DNA of 27,500 nt from Cryptomeria japonica (Eukaryota; Streptophyta; Pinopsida; Cupressales; Cupressaceae). Below the pieces are notes generated by a model. The model was given only the letters and a program-made list of their open reading frames with translations, did not search any database and was not told where the DNA came from. The stretch covers positions 100,001 through 127,500 of the forward strand of contig NW_026729157.1 in NCBI RefSeq assembly GCF_030272615.1. Direction: 5' to 3'. The stretch's first letter is position 1; every line of letters begins with the position of its first letter. Below are positions 10,079-19,295 of the stretch, piece by piece. Position numbers and translations under genes: made by a program.

Positions 10079-11026
10079 TGTAACGGGTCTGCATTGGGCA
10101 GAATACTTGCACAGTTTTTGGATCGGGTCCAGCCTTAGTGGGGTTCCATTTTGCATCGGAACTCTTTCTTTTGCATAGCCGACATGGAGTTGGTGTTTCA
10201 CACAGCCGACTTAATTCATTTCATCGGCGGGGCCGATATGTTTTATTTCTTTGGCGGGGGCCGACATGGGACTTGGCCGATGTTCTTCTTAGCGCGGACT
10301 TAACTCATATGAGTCCGGACCTATATGGGCGCTAATTTTCCATTGGCGGGATTCCTTTTGGGCCGGCCCTATCCGCCCAACGGCTCTTTTATTTGGGTCC
10401 GACCCTCCAGTATATAAGATGAGCGGGATGCTCATTCTTGGAAAAAAAGCAGAAGCAGATTCAGAATCAGGATCATCAGCGATCAAGCATTCGGCAGCGA
10501 GCAGACGAGCAGACAGATGCGAGTCTTCGGCGTCGCAAGTCTGAGTGCGAGTATTGCAGCGAGGGACTTTATTGCTCAGGCGAGCATTGGGGTCTTGTGA
10601 CTTGGCGATCTGGCACCTCGAGGAGCTAACTGGTTCTCCTCTCGAGCGAGCCGATCCCAGTCTGAGTCGAAGGGACTCTTTGTAACTTGTCCGAGTCAGA
10701 TTGGCTGGCTGGGCAATCCATTTGGGGGCGACCGGTATTTCTCAATACCGAGTTCTATCCAGCATTGTAATCTTTGAGGATAATAATAAAGGATATGGGC
10801 ACCTCGCCCCACCTTTGAATGTTGTGTTGTCTATTTTATTCCGCATTGCATCGTATCCTTTTATGCATTCTGGGAGCAAGTCGATCTGCATTTTCATTGT
10901 GCATTCCGCTTTAGCGCAATATTGGAAGGGACGAGGCGTAGGCCGAAGGTCTCTGACCTTGAACGGATCCGAGTCGGGTCGGGACTTGTCGGTGCCGCAC
11001 AGGCTTAACTCCCAAAGCCCGTGACA
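10079..11026 (+). repeat. 3' LTR
   Basis: A 948-bp copy of the 5' LTR with no difference that I could see. TATATAAG lies at 10411-10418 and AATAAA at 10785-10790. It ends GTGACA, directly followed by the TCCCC duplication. Its U3 promoter would read rightward into the flanking repeats. Confidence 0.97.
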
Positions 11027-11031
11027 TCCCC
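11027..11031 (+). repeat. right target-site duplication TCCCC
   Basis: Matches 4939-4943. The next eight bases, TATATAAG, are the interrupted repeat's own core motif. Confidence 0.93.
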
Positions 11032-11058
11032 TATATAAGTTATTTGTCCGATTCTCAA
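11027..11058. promoter_or_regulatory. TATATAAG block, copy 3 (split by the retroelement)
   Basis: TATATAAG at 11032-11039 followed by TTATTTGTCCGATTCTCA. Its left flank (CACTACCTCCCC) is at 4932-4943, so the 6-kb element separates the two halves of one block. Confidence 0.5.
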
Positions 11059-11159
11059 GCAGCCGAAGTCTGGTCATCGAATCGGGTCAAAGACCACAAC
11101 TTCCGACTTTACCCACAATGCAAGTCATCGAATCGAACATCGGCCCCCGAGTCGGACTC

Positions 11160-11500
11160 CATGCGTATGTCAGGTCATCGGACCCAAATTCCGCCTTCCT
11201 GCGCATGGCGGGCCATCAATATCAACTCGGTCATCGGACCCAAACTCCGCCTTTTTGCGTATGGCACGCCTTCAAATCGGTCATCGGACCCAAATTCCGC
11301 CTTCCTGTGCATGGCGGGCCATCAACATCAACTCGGTCATCGGACCCAAATTCCGCCTTTCTGCGCATGGCACGCCATCAACTCGGTCATCGGACCCAAA
11401 TTCCGCCTTCCTGCGCATGGCAGGTCATCGGACACAAATTCAGACCTCGCCAATATGCCTACGTATCGAATCGGTCATCGGACCCAACTTCCGACTTCAT
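11160..11500. repeat. 50/56-bp short tandem repeats (GGTCATCGGACCCAAATTCC)
   Basis: GTCATCGGACCC recurs at 11174, 11230, 11280, 11336, 11386, 11424 (variant GGACAC) and 11474, with spacings of 56, 50, 56, 50, 38 and 50 bp. The pattern leads into the 311-bp units, which each keep two of these boxes. The open frames across it are repeat artefacts. Confidence 0.85.
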
Positions 11501-12624
11501 CCATACTGTAGGGTCTTTGAGGTTGGCGCGGTGCGCTCAACCCAGGGAGTCGACCCATCGAAGCATACACCTCCCCTATATAAGCTATTTGTCCGATTCC
11601 CACACCTGTGTAGTTTGCACCTCTGACCAGGACATCGACCCCAACTTCCGAACTCGACTGCAACGACGGCACCAGCGCCTTGGTGCGCACCTTGCGACGC
11701 ACAGTCCCAACATTCGCCTTCCTGCACATGGCAGGTCATCGGACCCAAATTCCGACCTCGCGAGTATGCCTACATATCGAATCGGTCATCGGACCCAACT
11801 TCCGACTTCATCCATACCGTAGGGTCTTTGAGGTTGGCGCGGTGCGCTCAACCCGGGGAGTCGACCCAACGAAGCATACACCTCCCCTATATAAGCTATT
11901 TGTCCGATTCCCACACCTGTGTAGTTTGCACCTCCGATCAAGACATCGACCCCAACTTCCGAACTCGCCTCCAACGACCGAACCAGCGCCTTGGTGCGCA
12001 CCTTGCAACGCACAGTGCCAACATTCGCCTTCCTGCACGTGGCAGGTCATCGGACCCAAATTCCGACCTCGCGAGTATGCCTACATATCGAATCGGTCAT
12101 CGGACCCAACTTCCGACTTCATCCATACCGTAGGGTCTTTGAGGTTGGCGCGGTGCGCTCAACCCGGGGAGTCGACCCAACGAAGCATACACCTCCCCTA
12201 TATAAGCTATTTGTCCGATTCCCACACCTGTGTAGCTTGCACCTCCGATCAGGACATCGACCCCAACTTCCGAACTCGACTAAAAAGACCGCACCAGCGC
12301 CTTGGTGTGCACCTTGCAACGCACAGTGTCAACATTCGCCTTCCTGCACATGGCAGGTCATCGGACCCAAATTCCGACCTCATGAGCATACCTACTAATC
12401 GAATCGGTCATCGGACCCAACTTCCGACTTCATCCATACCGTAGGGTCTTTGAGGTTGGCGCGGTGCGCTCAACCTGGGGAGTCGACCCATCGAAGCATA
12501 CACCTCCCCTATATAAGCTATTTGTCCGATTCCGACACCTGTGTAGTTTGCACCTCCGCTCAGGACATCGACCCCAACTTCCGAACTCGCCTGCAACGAC
12601 CGAACCAGCGCCTTGGTGCGCACC
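11420..12624. repeat. 311-bp tandem repeats with TATATAAG blocks
   Basis: Units start at 11420, 11731, 12042 and 12353 (GCAGGTCATCGG), exactly 311 bp apart; the fourth is cut at 12624 by the 52-bp array. Each unit has GGGTCTTTGAGGTTGGCGC, a GAGTCGACCCA box, the TATATAAG block (11577, 11888, 12199, 12510), and a GGTGCGCACC or near match close to its end (the 12042 unit has GGTGTGCACC). Spacing and near-identity indicate recent unequal exchange. The TATATAAG blocks are candidate spacer promoters; see the findings for strand. Confidence 0.93.
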
Positions 12625-13270
12625 AAAAGTGCGCACTTTTGGAGGGCACTTTTCTGCGCTCCAAAGGTGCGCACTTTTGGAGGGCACTTTTTGGAGGGCA
12701 CTTTTCTGCGCTCCAAAGGTGCGCACTTTTGGAGGGCACTTTTTGGAGGGCACTTTTCTGCGCTCCAAAGGTGCGCACTTTTGGAGGGCACTTTTTGGAG
12801 GGCACTTTTCTGCGCTCCAAAGGTGCGCACTTTTGGAGGGCACTTTTTGGAGGGCACTTTTCTGCGCTCCAAAGGTGCGCACTTTTGGAGGGCACTTTTT
12901 GGAGGGCACTTTTCTGCGCTCCAAAGGTGCGCACTTTTGGAGGGCACTTTTTGGAGGGCACTTTTCTGCGCTCCAAAGGTGCGCACTTTTGGAGGGCACT
13001 TTTTGGAGGGCACTTTTCTGCGCTCCAAAGGTGCGCACTTTTGGAGGGCACTTTTTGGAGGGCACTTTTCTGCGCTCCAAAGGTGCGCACTTTTGGAGGG
13101 CACTTTTTGGAGGGCACTTTTCTGCGCTCCAAAGGTGCGCACTTTTGGAGGGCACTTTTTGGAGGGCACTTTTCTGCGCTCCAAAGGTGCGCACTTTTGG
13201 AGGGCACTTTTGTGCACTCCAAAGGTGCGCACTTTTGGAGGGCACTTTTCCTGTGCTCCAAAGGTGCACA
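12625..13270. repeat. 52-bp palindromic tandem array
   Basis: It starts immediately after GGTGCGCACC at 12615-12624. The phase marker GCGCACTTTTGG occurs at 12631, then at 12669 and every 52 bp to 13189, then 13227: one 38-bp unit, ten 52-bp units and two 38-bp type units. The 52-bp form is the 38-bp form with one additional TTTTTGGAGGGCAC (14 bp). Each unit contains a near-perfect palindrome: CTCCAAA, then GGTGCGCAC, then TTTTGGAG. Open frames of 220-336 codons cross it in at least five frames because the unit lacks stops; they are not genes. Confidence 0.95.
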
Positions 13271-14520
13271 CCTAGGTGAGCACCTTCGACCACACCTTGT
13301 AGCACACCAAACTCTGACTTTCGACTTCATCCGCAATGCAGGGTCTTTGAGGTTGGCGCAATGCGCACAACCAGGGGAGTCGACCCATCAAACCCAACAC
13401 CTCCCCTATATAAGCTATTTGTCTGATTCTCATACATGCGTAGCCTGCAGGAGCAATTAGGACATCGACCCCAACTTTCGGCTTCTAAACGAAAACAAGG
13501 TCTTTGAGGTTGGTGTAATGCGAACAACTAGGGGAGTCAACCCATCAAACCCAACACCTCCCCTATATAAGCTATTTGTCTGATTCTCATACATGTGTAG
13601 TCTACAGGAGCAATTAGGACATCGACCCCAACTTTTGACTTCTTAACGAAAACAAGGTCTTTGAGGTTGACGTAATGCGCACAACCAGGGGAGTCGACCC
13701 ATCAAACCCAACACCTCCCCTATATAAGCTATTTGTCCGATTCTCATACATGTGTAGCCTGCAGGAGCCATTAGGACATTGACCCCAACTTTTGACTTCT
13801 TAACGAAAACAAGGTCTTTGAGGTTGGCGTAATGCGCACAACCAAGGGAGTTGACCCATCAAACCCAACACCTCCCCTATATAAGCTATTTGTCTGATTC
13901 TCATACATGTGTAGCCTGCAACAACGATTAGGACATCCACCCCAACTTCTGAATTCGTCTGCGTTGACCGCACCAAAGGTGCACGCCTTGGTGCTCACCA
14001 AAATCCGACTTCCGACTTCTTCTGCTATGCGGGGTCTTTGAGGTTGGCGCAGTGCGCACAACCAGGGGAGTCAACCCACCGAATGCAACACCTCCCCTAT
14101 ATAAGCTATTTGTCTGATTCTCATACATGCGTAGACTGCAGCAATGATTAGGACATCCACCCCAACTTTTGACTTCTTAAACAAGACAGGGTCTTTGAAG
14201 TTGGTGCAGTGCACACAACCAGGGGAGTCGACCCATCAAACGCAACACCTCCCCTATATAAAGCTATTTGTCCGATTCTCATACGTGTAGTCTGCAGCAG
14301 CGATTAGGACATCGACCCCAACTTCCGAATTCGTTTGCATTGACCGCACCAAAGGTGCACGCCTTGGTGTGCACCCTGGAGTGCACTTTGGTGCTCACCT
14401 CGGTGCACACTTTGGTGTGCACCTCGGTGTGCACCAAAGGTGCGCACCTTGGAGCGCACCAAAGGTGTACACTTTGGAGCGCACCACATAGGGTCTTTGA
14501 GAGGTTGGCGCAGTGCGCAC
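13271..14520. repeat. 157-bp tandem repeats with TATATAAG blocks
   Basis: GGTCTTTGAGG marks unit starts at 13342, 13499, 13656 and 13813 (157 bp apart), then 14033 (220), 14190 (157) and a last truncated one at 14492. TATATAAG cores lie at 13407, 13564, 13721, 13878 and 14098; the core at 14255 has one extra A (TATATAAAG). They are shortened relatives of the 311-bp units that lack the GGTCATCGGACCC part. Units at 13970-14000 and 14342-14490 carry insertions of GGTG(C/T)GCACC-type sequence. The last unit stops in GCGCACACCAAGG, where the G-rich minisatellite begins. Confidence 0.92.
14342..14489. repeat. cluster of GGTGNGCACC palindromes
   Basis: Head-to-tail variants of GGTGTGCACC, GGTGCGCACC and GAGCGCACC separated by about 4-10 bases. 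This is the first dense cluster of the palindrome that dominates the 5S spacer to the right. Confidence 0.75.
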
Positions 14521-16190
14521 ACCAAGGTGGGTGTTGAGGTGCGTGCCGAGGTGGGTGGGTGCTAGGGTGCGCTCCATGGTGGGTGCCAGGGTGGGTGCGT
14601 GCTAGGGTGGATTCCAAAGAGGGTCATAGGGTGGGTGCCAAGGTGGGTTGGTGATATAGTGGGTTCAAAGGTGGGTACTAGGGTGGGTTCCAAGGTGGGT
14701 CACAAGTTGGGTGCCAGGATGCGTGGGTGTTAGGTTGGGTGCCAAGGTGGGCTCCTGCGTGGGTGGGTGCTAGGGTGGGTTTCAAGGTGGACGCGAGGGC
14801 GGGTGCCAAGGTGGGTAACAAGTTGGGTGTTAGGATGGGTGAGTGCTAGAGTGGGTGCCAAGGTGGGTGGGTGCTAAGGTGGATGCCAAGGTGGTTCACA
14901 GGGTGGGTGGGTTCTAGGGTGAGTTCCAAGGTGGGTCACAGGTTCAGTGCTAGGGTGGGTGTCAAGGCGGGTGTCGAGGTGCCTGGGTGCTAGGGTGTGG
15001 ATGCCAATGTGGGTCATAGGGTGGGTACTAGGGTGGGCTGCAATGTGGGTGCCAAGGTGGGTAACATGCTCGGTGGGTTCTAAATTGGGTGCCAGGGTGG
15101 GTGTGCACCCACCTTGCCCGAGGTGGGTGCCAAGGTGCCAGTGTGGGTGGGTGCTAAGGTGGATGCCAAGGTGGGTGAGAAGGTGGGTGATAGGTTGAGT
15201 GGTAGGATGGGTGGGTGCCAAGATGGGTCACAGGGTGGGTGCAAGGGTGGGTAGGTGCTAGGGTTGGTGTCAGGGTGGGTGGGTGCTAGGTTGGGTTCCA
15301 AGGTGGGTGCGAGGGTGAGTGTCAAGGTGGGTCACAGGTTAGGTGCTAGGATGGGTGAGTGCTAGGGTGCAAAGGTGCCAGGGTGGGTGCTAGGATGGGT
15401 CGATGCTAGGGTGAGTGGCAAGGTGGGTCCACAAGTGTCAAGGTGGGTGCCGAGGTGGGTGCCAAGTCGGCGACTGCTATGGTGGATGCCAAGGTGGGTC
15501 ACGGGGTGGGTGCCAAGTTGCTAGGTTGGGTTCCAAGGTGGGTGCCAACGTGGGTGCTAGGGTGCGTGGGTTAAAGGGTGTGTCACAACGTGGGTGCCAG
15601 GATGGGTGCGCACCCACACTGGCCAAGACGGGTGCGGGTGCAAGGTTGGGTTCCAAGCCCGGTCACAGGCTGGGTGCTAGGATGGGTGGGTGCCAAGGTG
15701 GGCACCAGGGTGGGTGCACCCACCCTGGCCAAGGTGGGTCACGGGGTGGGTCCTAGGGTGGGTAACGGGGTGGGTACTAAGGTGCGTGCCAAGGTGGGTC
15801 ATAGGGTGGGTGCCAAGGTGGGCACCAGGGTGGGTGTGCACCAACCCTAGCCAGGGTAGGTCACGGGGTGGTTGTCGGGGTGGGCGTCAAGGAGCCAAGG
15901 TGGGTGGCAAGTAGCCAAGTTGCGTGCCAAGGTGGGTGTCGGGGTGGGTGCCAAGGATCCAAGGTGGGTGCCAAGGAACCAAGGTGGGTGTCTGGGTGGG
16001 TGCCGAGGTGGGAGCCAGGGTGGGTCCCAAGGTGAGTGCAAAGGTGGGTGCCAGGGTCAAGGTGAGTGCCAATGTGGGTTCCAAGGTGCCAGGGTCAGGG
16101 TGAGTGCCAATGTGGGTTCAAAGGTGCTAAGTTGGGTGCGAGGTTGGGTGCGAGGGTGGGTGGGTGCCAAGGTGTGCTAGGTGGAAGCCC
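14521..16190. repeat. degenerate GGTGGGTGC minisatellite (G-rich plus strand)
   Basis: About 1.7 kb of imperfect 10-16-base repeats of the type GGTGGGTGCCAA or GGTGGGTGCTAG with few cytosines on the plus strand. Four-tract G-quadruplex motifs occur, for example 15233-15251 with loops of 1, 5 and 1. The final part, from 15716, is the beginning of the 7937-bp tandem unit and recurs at 23653-24127. The frames across it are simple-sequence artefacts. Confidence 0.92.
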
Positions 16191-16970
16191 GGGTGGGTCG
16201 GCATCCCATGGGTGTCGAGTTGGGTGCCTGATGGGTGCTTCTTGTCAAGTTTTAGTCGTCGGGACTCATTTCGAGCCTTAGAGGTCGTTTCTTGTCCGGT
16301 TGCCCTGTCTTCGACCTGGGAACCCAATTTTGGTCCTCGGGTCCCATTTTTTTTTGTCTCGCATCCCACTTTTGGCCTGTGGCCTTTTCGGGGTCGATTC
16401 TCGTTTTGGGCATCAGAGCATGTTTCTTCTCCTAAAACCCAATATTTGTTTATTAAGTCTCGGAACACATTTTTGTTCTCGTGGACCCATCATGGGTCTT
16501 GGAACGCATTTGTGGTCCTTGGGTCCCATTTTGCATCCCGAAACTTGTGTTTTGGTGCTTGATCCCTATTTTGGGTGCCCACCTTGCACCAAGTGCGCAC
16601 CCGGGGCAAACCGAGCGCCTTGGTGCACCGGGGCAAGATCGAGCGTGCACCCGAGGCGCCCCGAACATGCACCAAGGTGCACTCGGCCCACATGTGAGCG
16701 CAGGTCGTTGCGCCCGAGGTGGTGTGTGGGCACCGCGTTGCAGACGGGACACTGCACGCACACGACGCCCCCTCCAGGTGCACGCACGTAGGCCGGGCCG
16801 GGTGCACACCCGACGCCCTAGCAAGGTGCGCGCACCCGGGCAGGGCTCACACTTGGCGAACGGGGCGCACTTCGCGAGGGAGGGTGTGCACCTCGACGGG
16901 GGTGGGTGGCCGGGGTGGATTCGCACGTGGGTCGCGGTTTGCTAAGTACACACTGCGACAAGCTCATAAC
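16191..16970. other. spacer upstream of 5S gene 1
   Basis: Contains a T-rich part (16240-16580) with degenerate repeats of GGTCCTYGGGTCCCATTTT at about 16334 and 16514. A GC-rich part with GTGCGCACC-type motifs (16580-16930) follows, then the immediate 5S upstream region. No convincing gene: the open frames up to 163 codons overlap on both strands and repeat unchanged in the second unit. Confidence 0.6.
16943..16970 (+). promoter_or_regulatory. 5S upstream promoter region (copy 1)
   Basis: Angiosperm 5S genes typically have a TATA-like box near -28, GC near -12 and C at -1. Here TAAGTA starts at -28, and C is at -1 (16970). The canonical TATATA is absent, so expression probably leans on the internal control region. 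Confidence 0.45.
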
Positions 16971-17088
16971 GGGTGCGATCATACCAGCATTAGTGCACCG
17001 GATCCCATCAGAACTCCGCAGTTAAGCGCGCTTGGGCCGGAGTAGTACTGGGATGGGTGACCTCCCGGGAAGTCCCGGTGTTGCACCC
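16971..17088 (+). rRNA. 5S rRNA: 5S ribosomal RNA, copy 1
   Basis: Plant 5S rRNA from GGGTGCGATCATACC to GTGTTGCACCC. The 118-nt core is given; the mature end may include one or two of the following Ts. Helix I pairs GGGTGCGA with TTGCACCC over eight positions including one G-U. The internal control region is intact: A box about 17020-17034 (AGTTAAGCGCGCTTG), intermediate element about 17037-17042 and C box about 17050-17068 (GGGATGGGTGACCTCC). The conserved loop CCGGATCCCATCAGAACTCC is present. It differs from copy 2 only by A instead of G at nucleotide 19 (16989). This is an apparently functional RNA polymerase III gene for the large ribosomal subunit. Confidence 0.97.
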
Positions 17089-17094
17089 TTTTTT
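17089..17094 (+). terminator. RNA polymerase III terminator (T6)
   Basis: A run of six T directly follows the 5S sequence, with a second T4 run after AG (17097-17100). Confidence 0.85.
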
Positions 17095-17100
17095 AGTTTT

Positions 17101-19295
17101 TCGCCGGGCGTCGCAATGCTATTTGAATAAACCTTTTGCCCGTTTGCGTTCTCGTCGGGGCCGGGCCGGGCCGGGGTGCGCTGCCCGCACTACCGCGCGC
17201 GCGGGGGGCGACACCGAGCGCGCACCCGAGGCACCCCGAGCACACAGGCCACGGTGCAACCCGGGCGTTGTGCGCGCACCCCGGTGCGCCCGAGGTGCTG
17301 CGCGCGCACCCAGGTGAAATCGGTGTGCACCTCGGCCAGTGCGCGCTCGGTCGAGTCGCGCACGTTGGCCAAGGTGCACGGTGATGTTTCTTACTCTAAG
17401 GTTCCGCACCAGACGCCCGGGACAGGTGAGCGAAGCTGGGCGGGGCCGGGTGCGCGGCCGGGGCAGGTGCACGCAGCTGGAGAGAGCTTTGGAGCACACT
17501 TCGGAGCGCACCAATGATGCGCTCCATTCAAAAGTTTCCTGAAAAGGCAAAAAAAGTTGAGATTATAGAATTTCCCACTTGAGAGATTGTAAAAAAAAAA
17601 AATTTAAAATGAAGGAAACGCGGGTGCCAAGGTGTGCGCAGCCCAGCCAAGGTGTGCGCACCAAGGCGCCCACCCTGGCGAAGGTGCACGCAAGGTGCGC
17701 ACCCGAGGCAAACCGGACAATTAACCCAACTTTCGACTTCGCGCGCACCTTGGAGCGCACTTCGGAGCGCTCCTTGGTGCGCACCAATCTTGGGCACCTC
17801 GGAGTGCACCATGGCGCCCACCAAGGTGCGCACCCGGGGCAAACCGAGCTCCGACTTCGTGCGCACCTTGGAGCGCACGAAAGGTGCGCACCATGGCGCC
17901 CACCAAGGTGCGCAGCCCAGCCAAGGCGTGCGCATCAAGGTGCGCACCCTGGCGAAGGTGCGCACCCGGGGCAAACCGAGCTCCGACTTCGTGCGCACCT
18001 TGGAGCGCACAAAAGGTGCGCAACCCAGCCAAGGTGTGCGCACCCCGGTCAAACCGAGCTCCGAATCGTGCGCACCAGAGGTGCACGCCATCGTGCGCAC
18101 CTTGGAGCACACTTCGGAGCCCTCCTTGGTGCGCGCCGATGTTGCGCACCTCGGAGCGCACCCGGGGAAAACAATGCAATTAACCCGACTTTCGACTTCG
18201 TGGGCACCTCGGAGCGCTCTCGGGTTCGCACCTCGGAGCACACCGAGGTGCGCACCTTTGATGCGCTGCCTTCACCAATTTCCAGAAAAGGCAAGAAAAC
18301 ATTGAGAAGGTGTGCGCACCGAGGTGCCCACCCTGGCGAAGGTGCACGCGAGGTGCGCACCCGGGGCAAACCGGGCTCCGACTTCGTGCACGCCGCACCT
18401 TGGAGCACACTTCGGAGCGCTCCTTGGTGCGCACCAGGGCGCGCAACCCAGCCGAGGTGCCCACCCCGGCGAAGGTGCACGCGAGGTGCGCACCCGGGGC
18501 AAACCGGGCTCCGACTTCGTGCACGCCATGGTGCCCACCGCGGCGAAGGTGCACGCGAGGTGCGCACCCGGGGCAAACCGGGCTCCGACTTCGTGCACGC
18601 CGCACCTTGGAGCACACTTCGGAGCGCTCCTTGGTGCGCACCATGGTGCCCACCAGGGCGCGCAACCCCGCCGAAGGTGCACGCGAGGTGCGCACCCGGG
18701 GCAAACCGGGCTCCGACTTCGTGCACGCCGCACCTTGGAGCACACTTCGGAGCGCTCCTTGGTGCGCACCATGGTGCCCACCAGGGCGCGCAACCCCGCC
18801 GAAGGTGCACGCGAGGTGCGCACCCGGGGCAAACCGGGCTCCGACTTCGTGCACGCCATGGTGCGCACCGCGGCGAAGGTGCGCACCCGGGGCAAACCGG
18901 GCTCCGACTTCGTGCACGCCGCACCTTGGAGCACACTTCGGAGCGCTCCTTGGTGCGCACCAGGGCGCGCAACCCAGCCGAGGTGCCCACCCCGGCGAAG
19001 GTGCACGCGAGGTGCGTACCCGGGGCAAACCGGGCTCCGACTTCGTGCACGCCGCACCTTGGAGCACACTTCGGAGCGCTCCTTGGTGCGCACCATGGTG
19101 CCCACCAGGCCGCGCAACCCAGCCAAGGTGTGCGCACCAAGGTGCACGCGAGGTGCGCACCCGGGGCAAACCGGGGTCCGACTTCGTGCACGCCGCACCT
19201 TGGAGCACACATCGGGGCGCTCCCGGGTTCGCACCGGCGTTGCGCACCGTGGTGGGCACCTCGGAGCACACCAAGGTGGGCAGCGAGGTGCGCAC
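17101..19295. repeat. GC-rich 5S spacer built on GGTGCGCACC
   Basis: After about 400 bp of GC-rich flank and a diverged A-rich stretch (17521-17612) the sequence consists of short direct repeats. A block GGGGCAAACCGGGCTCCGAC followed by TTCGTGCAC recurs near 18367, 18499, 18571, 18701, 18829, 18892, 19026 and (variant) 19165, spaced about 63-72 or 128-139 bp apart. Blocks are joined by GGTGCGCACC, GGTGCCCACC and GAGCGCTCC palindromes. Open frames up to 662 codons on both strands result from the absence of A/T-rich stop codons and are not annotated as genes. Confidence 0.85.

Larger units (their letters stand above)
4944..11026 (+). mobile_element. Ty3/gypsy chromovirus LTR retrotransposon, RNase H-deleted
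   Basis: A 6083-bp element with two 948-bp LTRs (TGTAAC...GTGACA), a 12-nt initiator tRNA-Met primer binding site, one gag-pol open frame of 1352 codons, a purine-rich tract and 5-bp TCCCC duplications on both sides. The domain order protease, reverse transcriptase, RNase H, integrase, C-terminal chromodomain-like module is that of plant chromoviruses. The LTRs appear identical by eye, which implies recent insertion. Most of RNase H is absent through an in-frame deletion, so the copy probably depends on enzymes from a complete relative to move. It interrupts a composite repeat exactly before its TATATAAG. Confidence 0.97.

Noticed and set aside
12408-13460. Long repetitive proteins across the 52-bp array
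   Set aside because: The unit is 52 bp, not a multiple of three, and is open in at least five frames on both strands; this is a low-complexity by-product.
14521-16190. Possible interstitial telomere (GGTGGGT/CTAGGG)
   Set aside because: The plant telomere repeat TTTAGGG is not present in tandem; the unit is a degenerate 10-16-base GGTGGGTGC motif.
16164-16945. Possible protein gene upstream of the 5S copy
   Set aside because: The frames overlap on both strands, show no domain, and are translated spacer repeated in the second unit.
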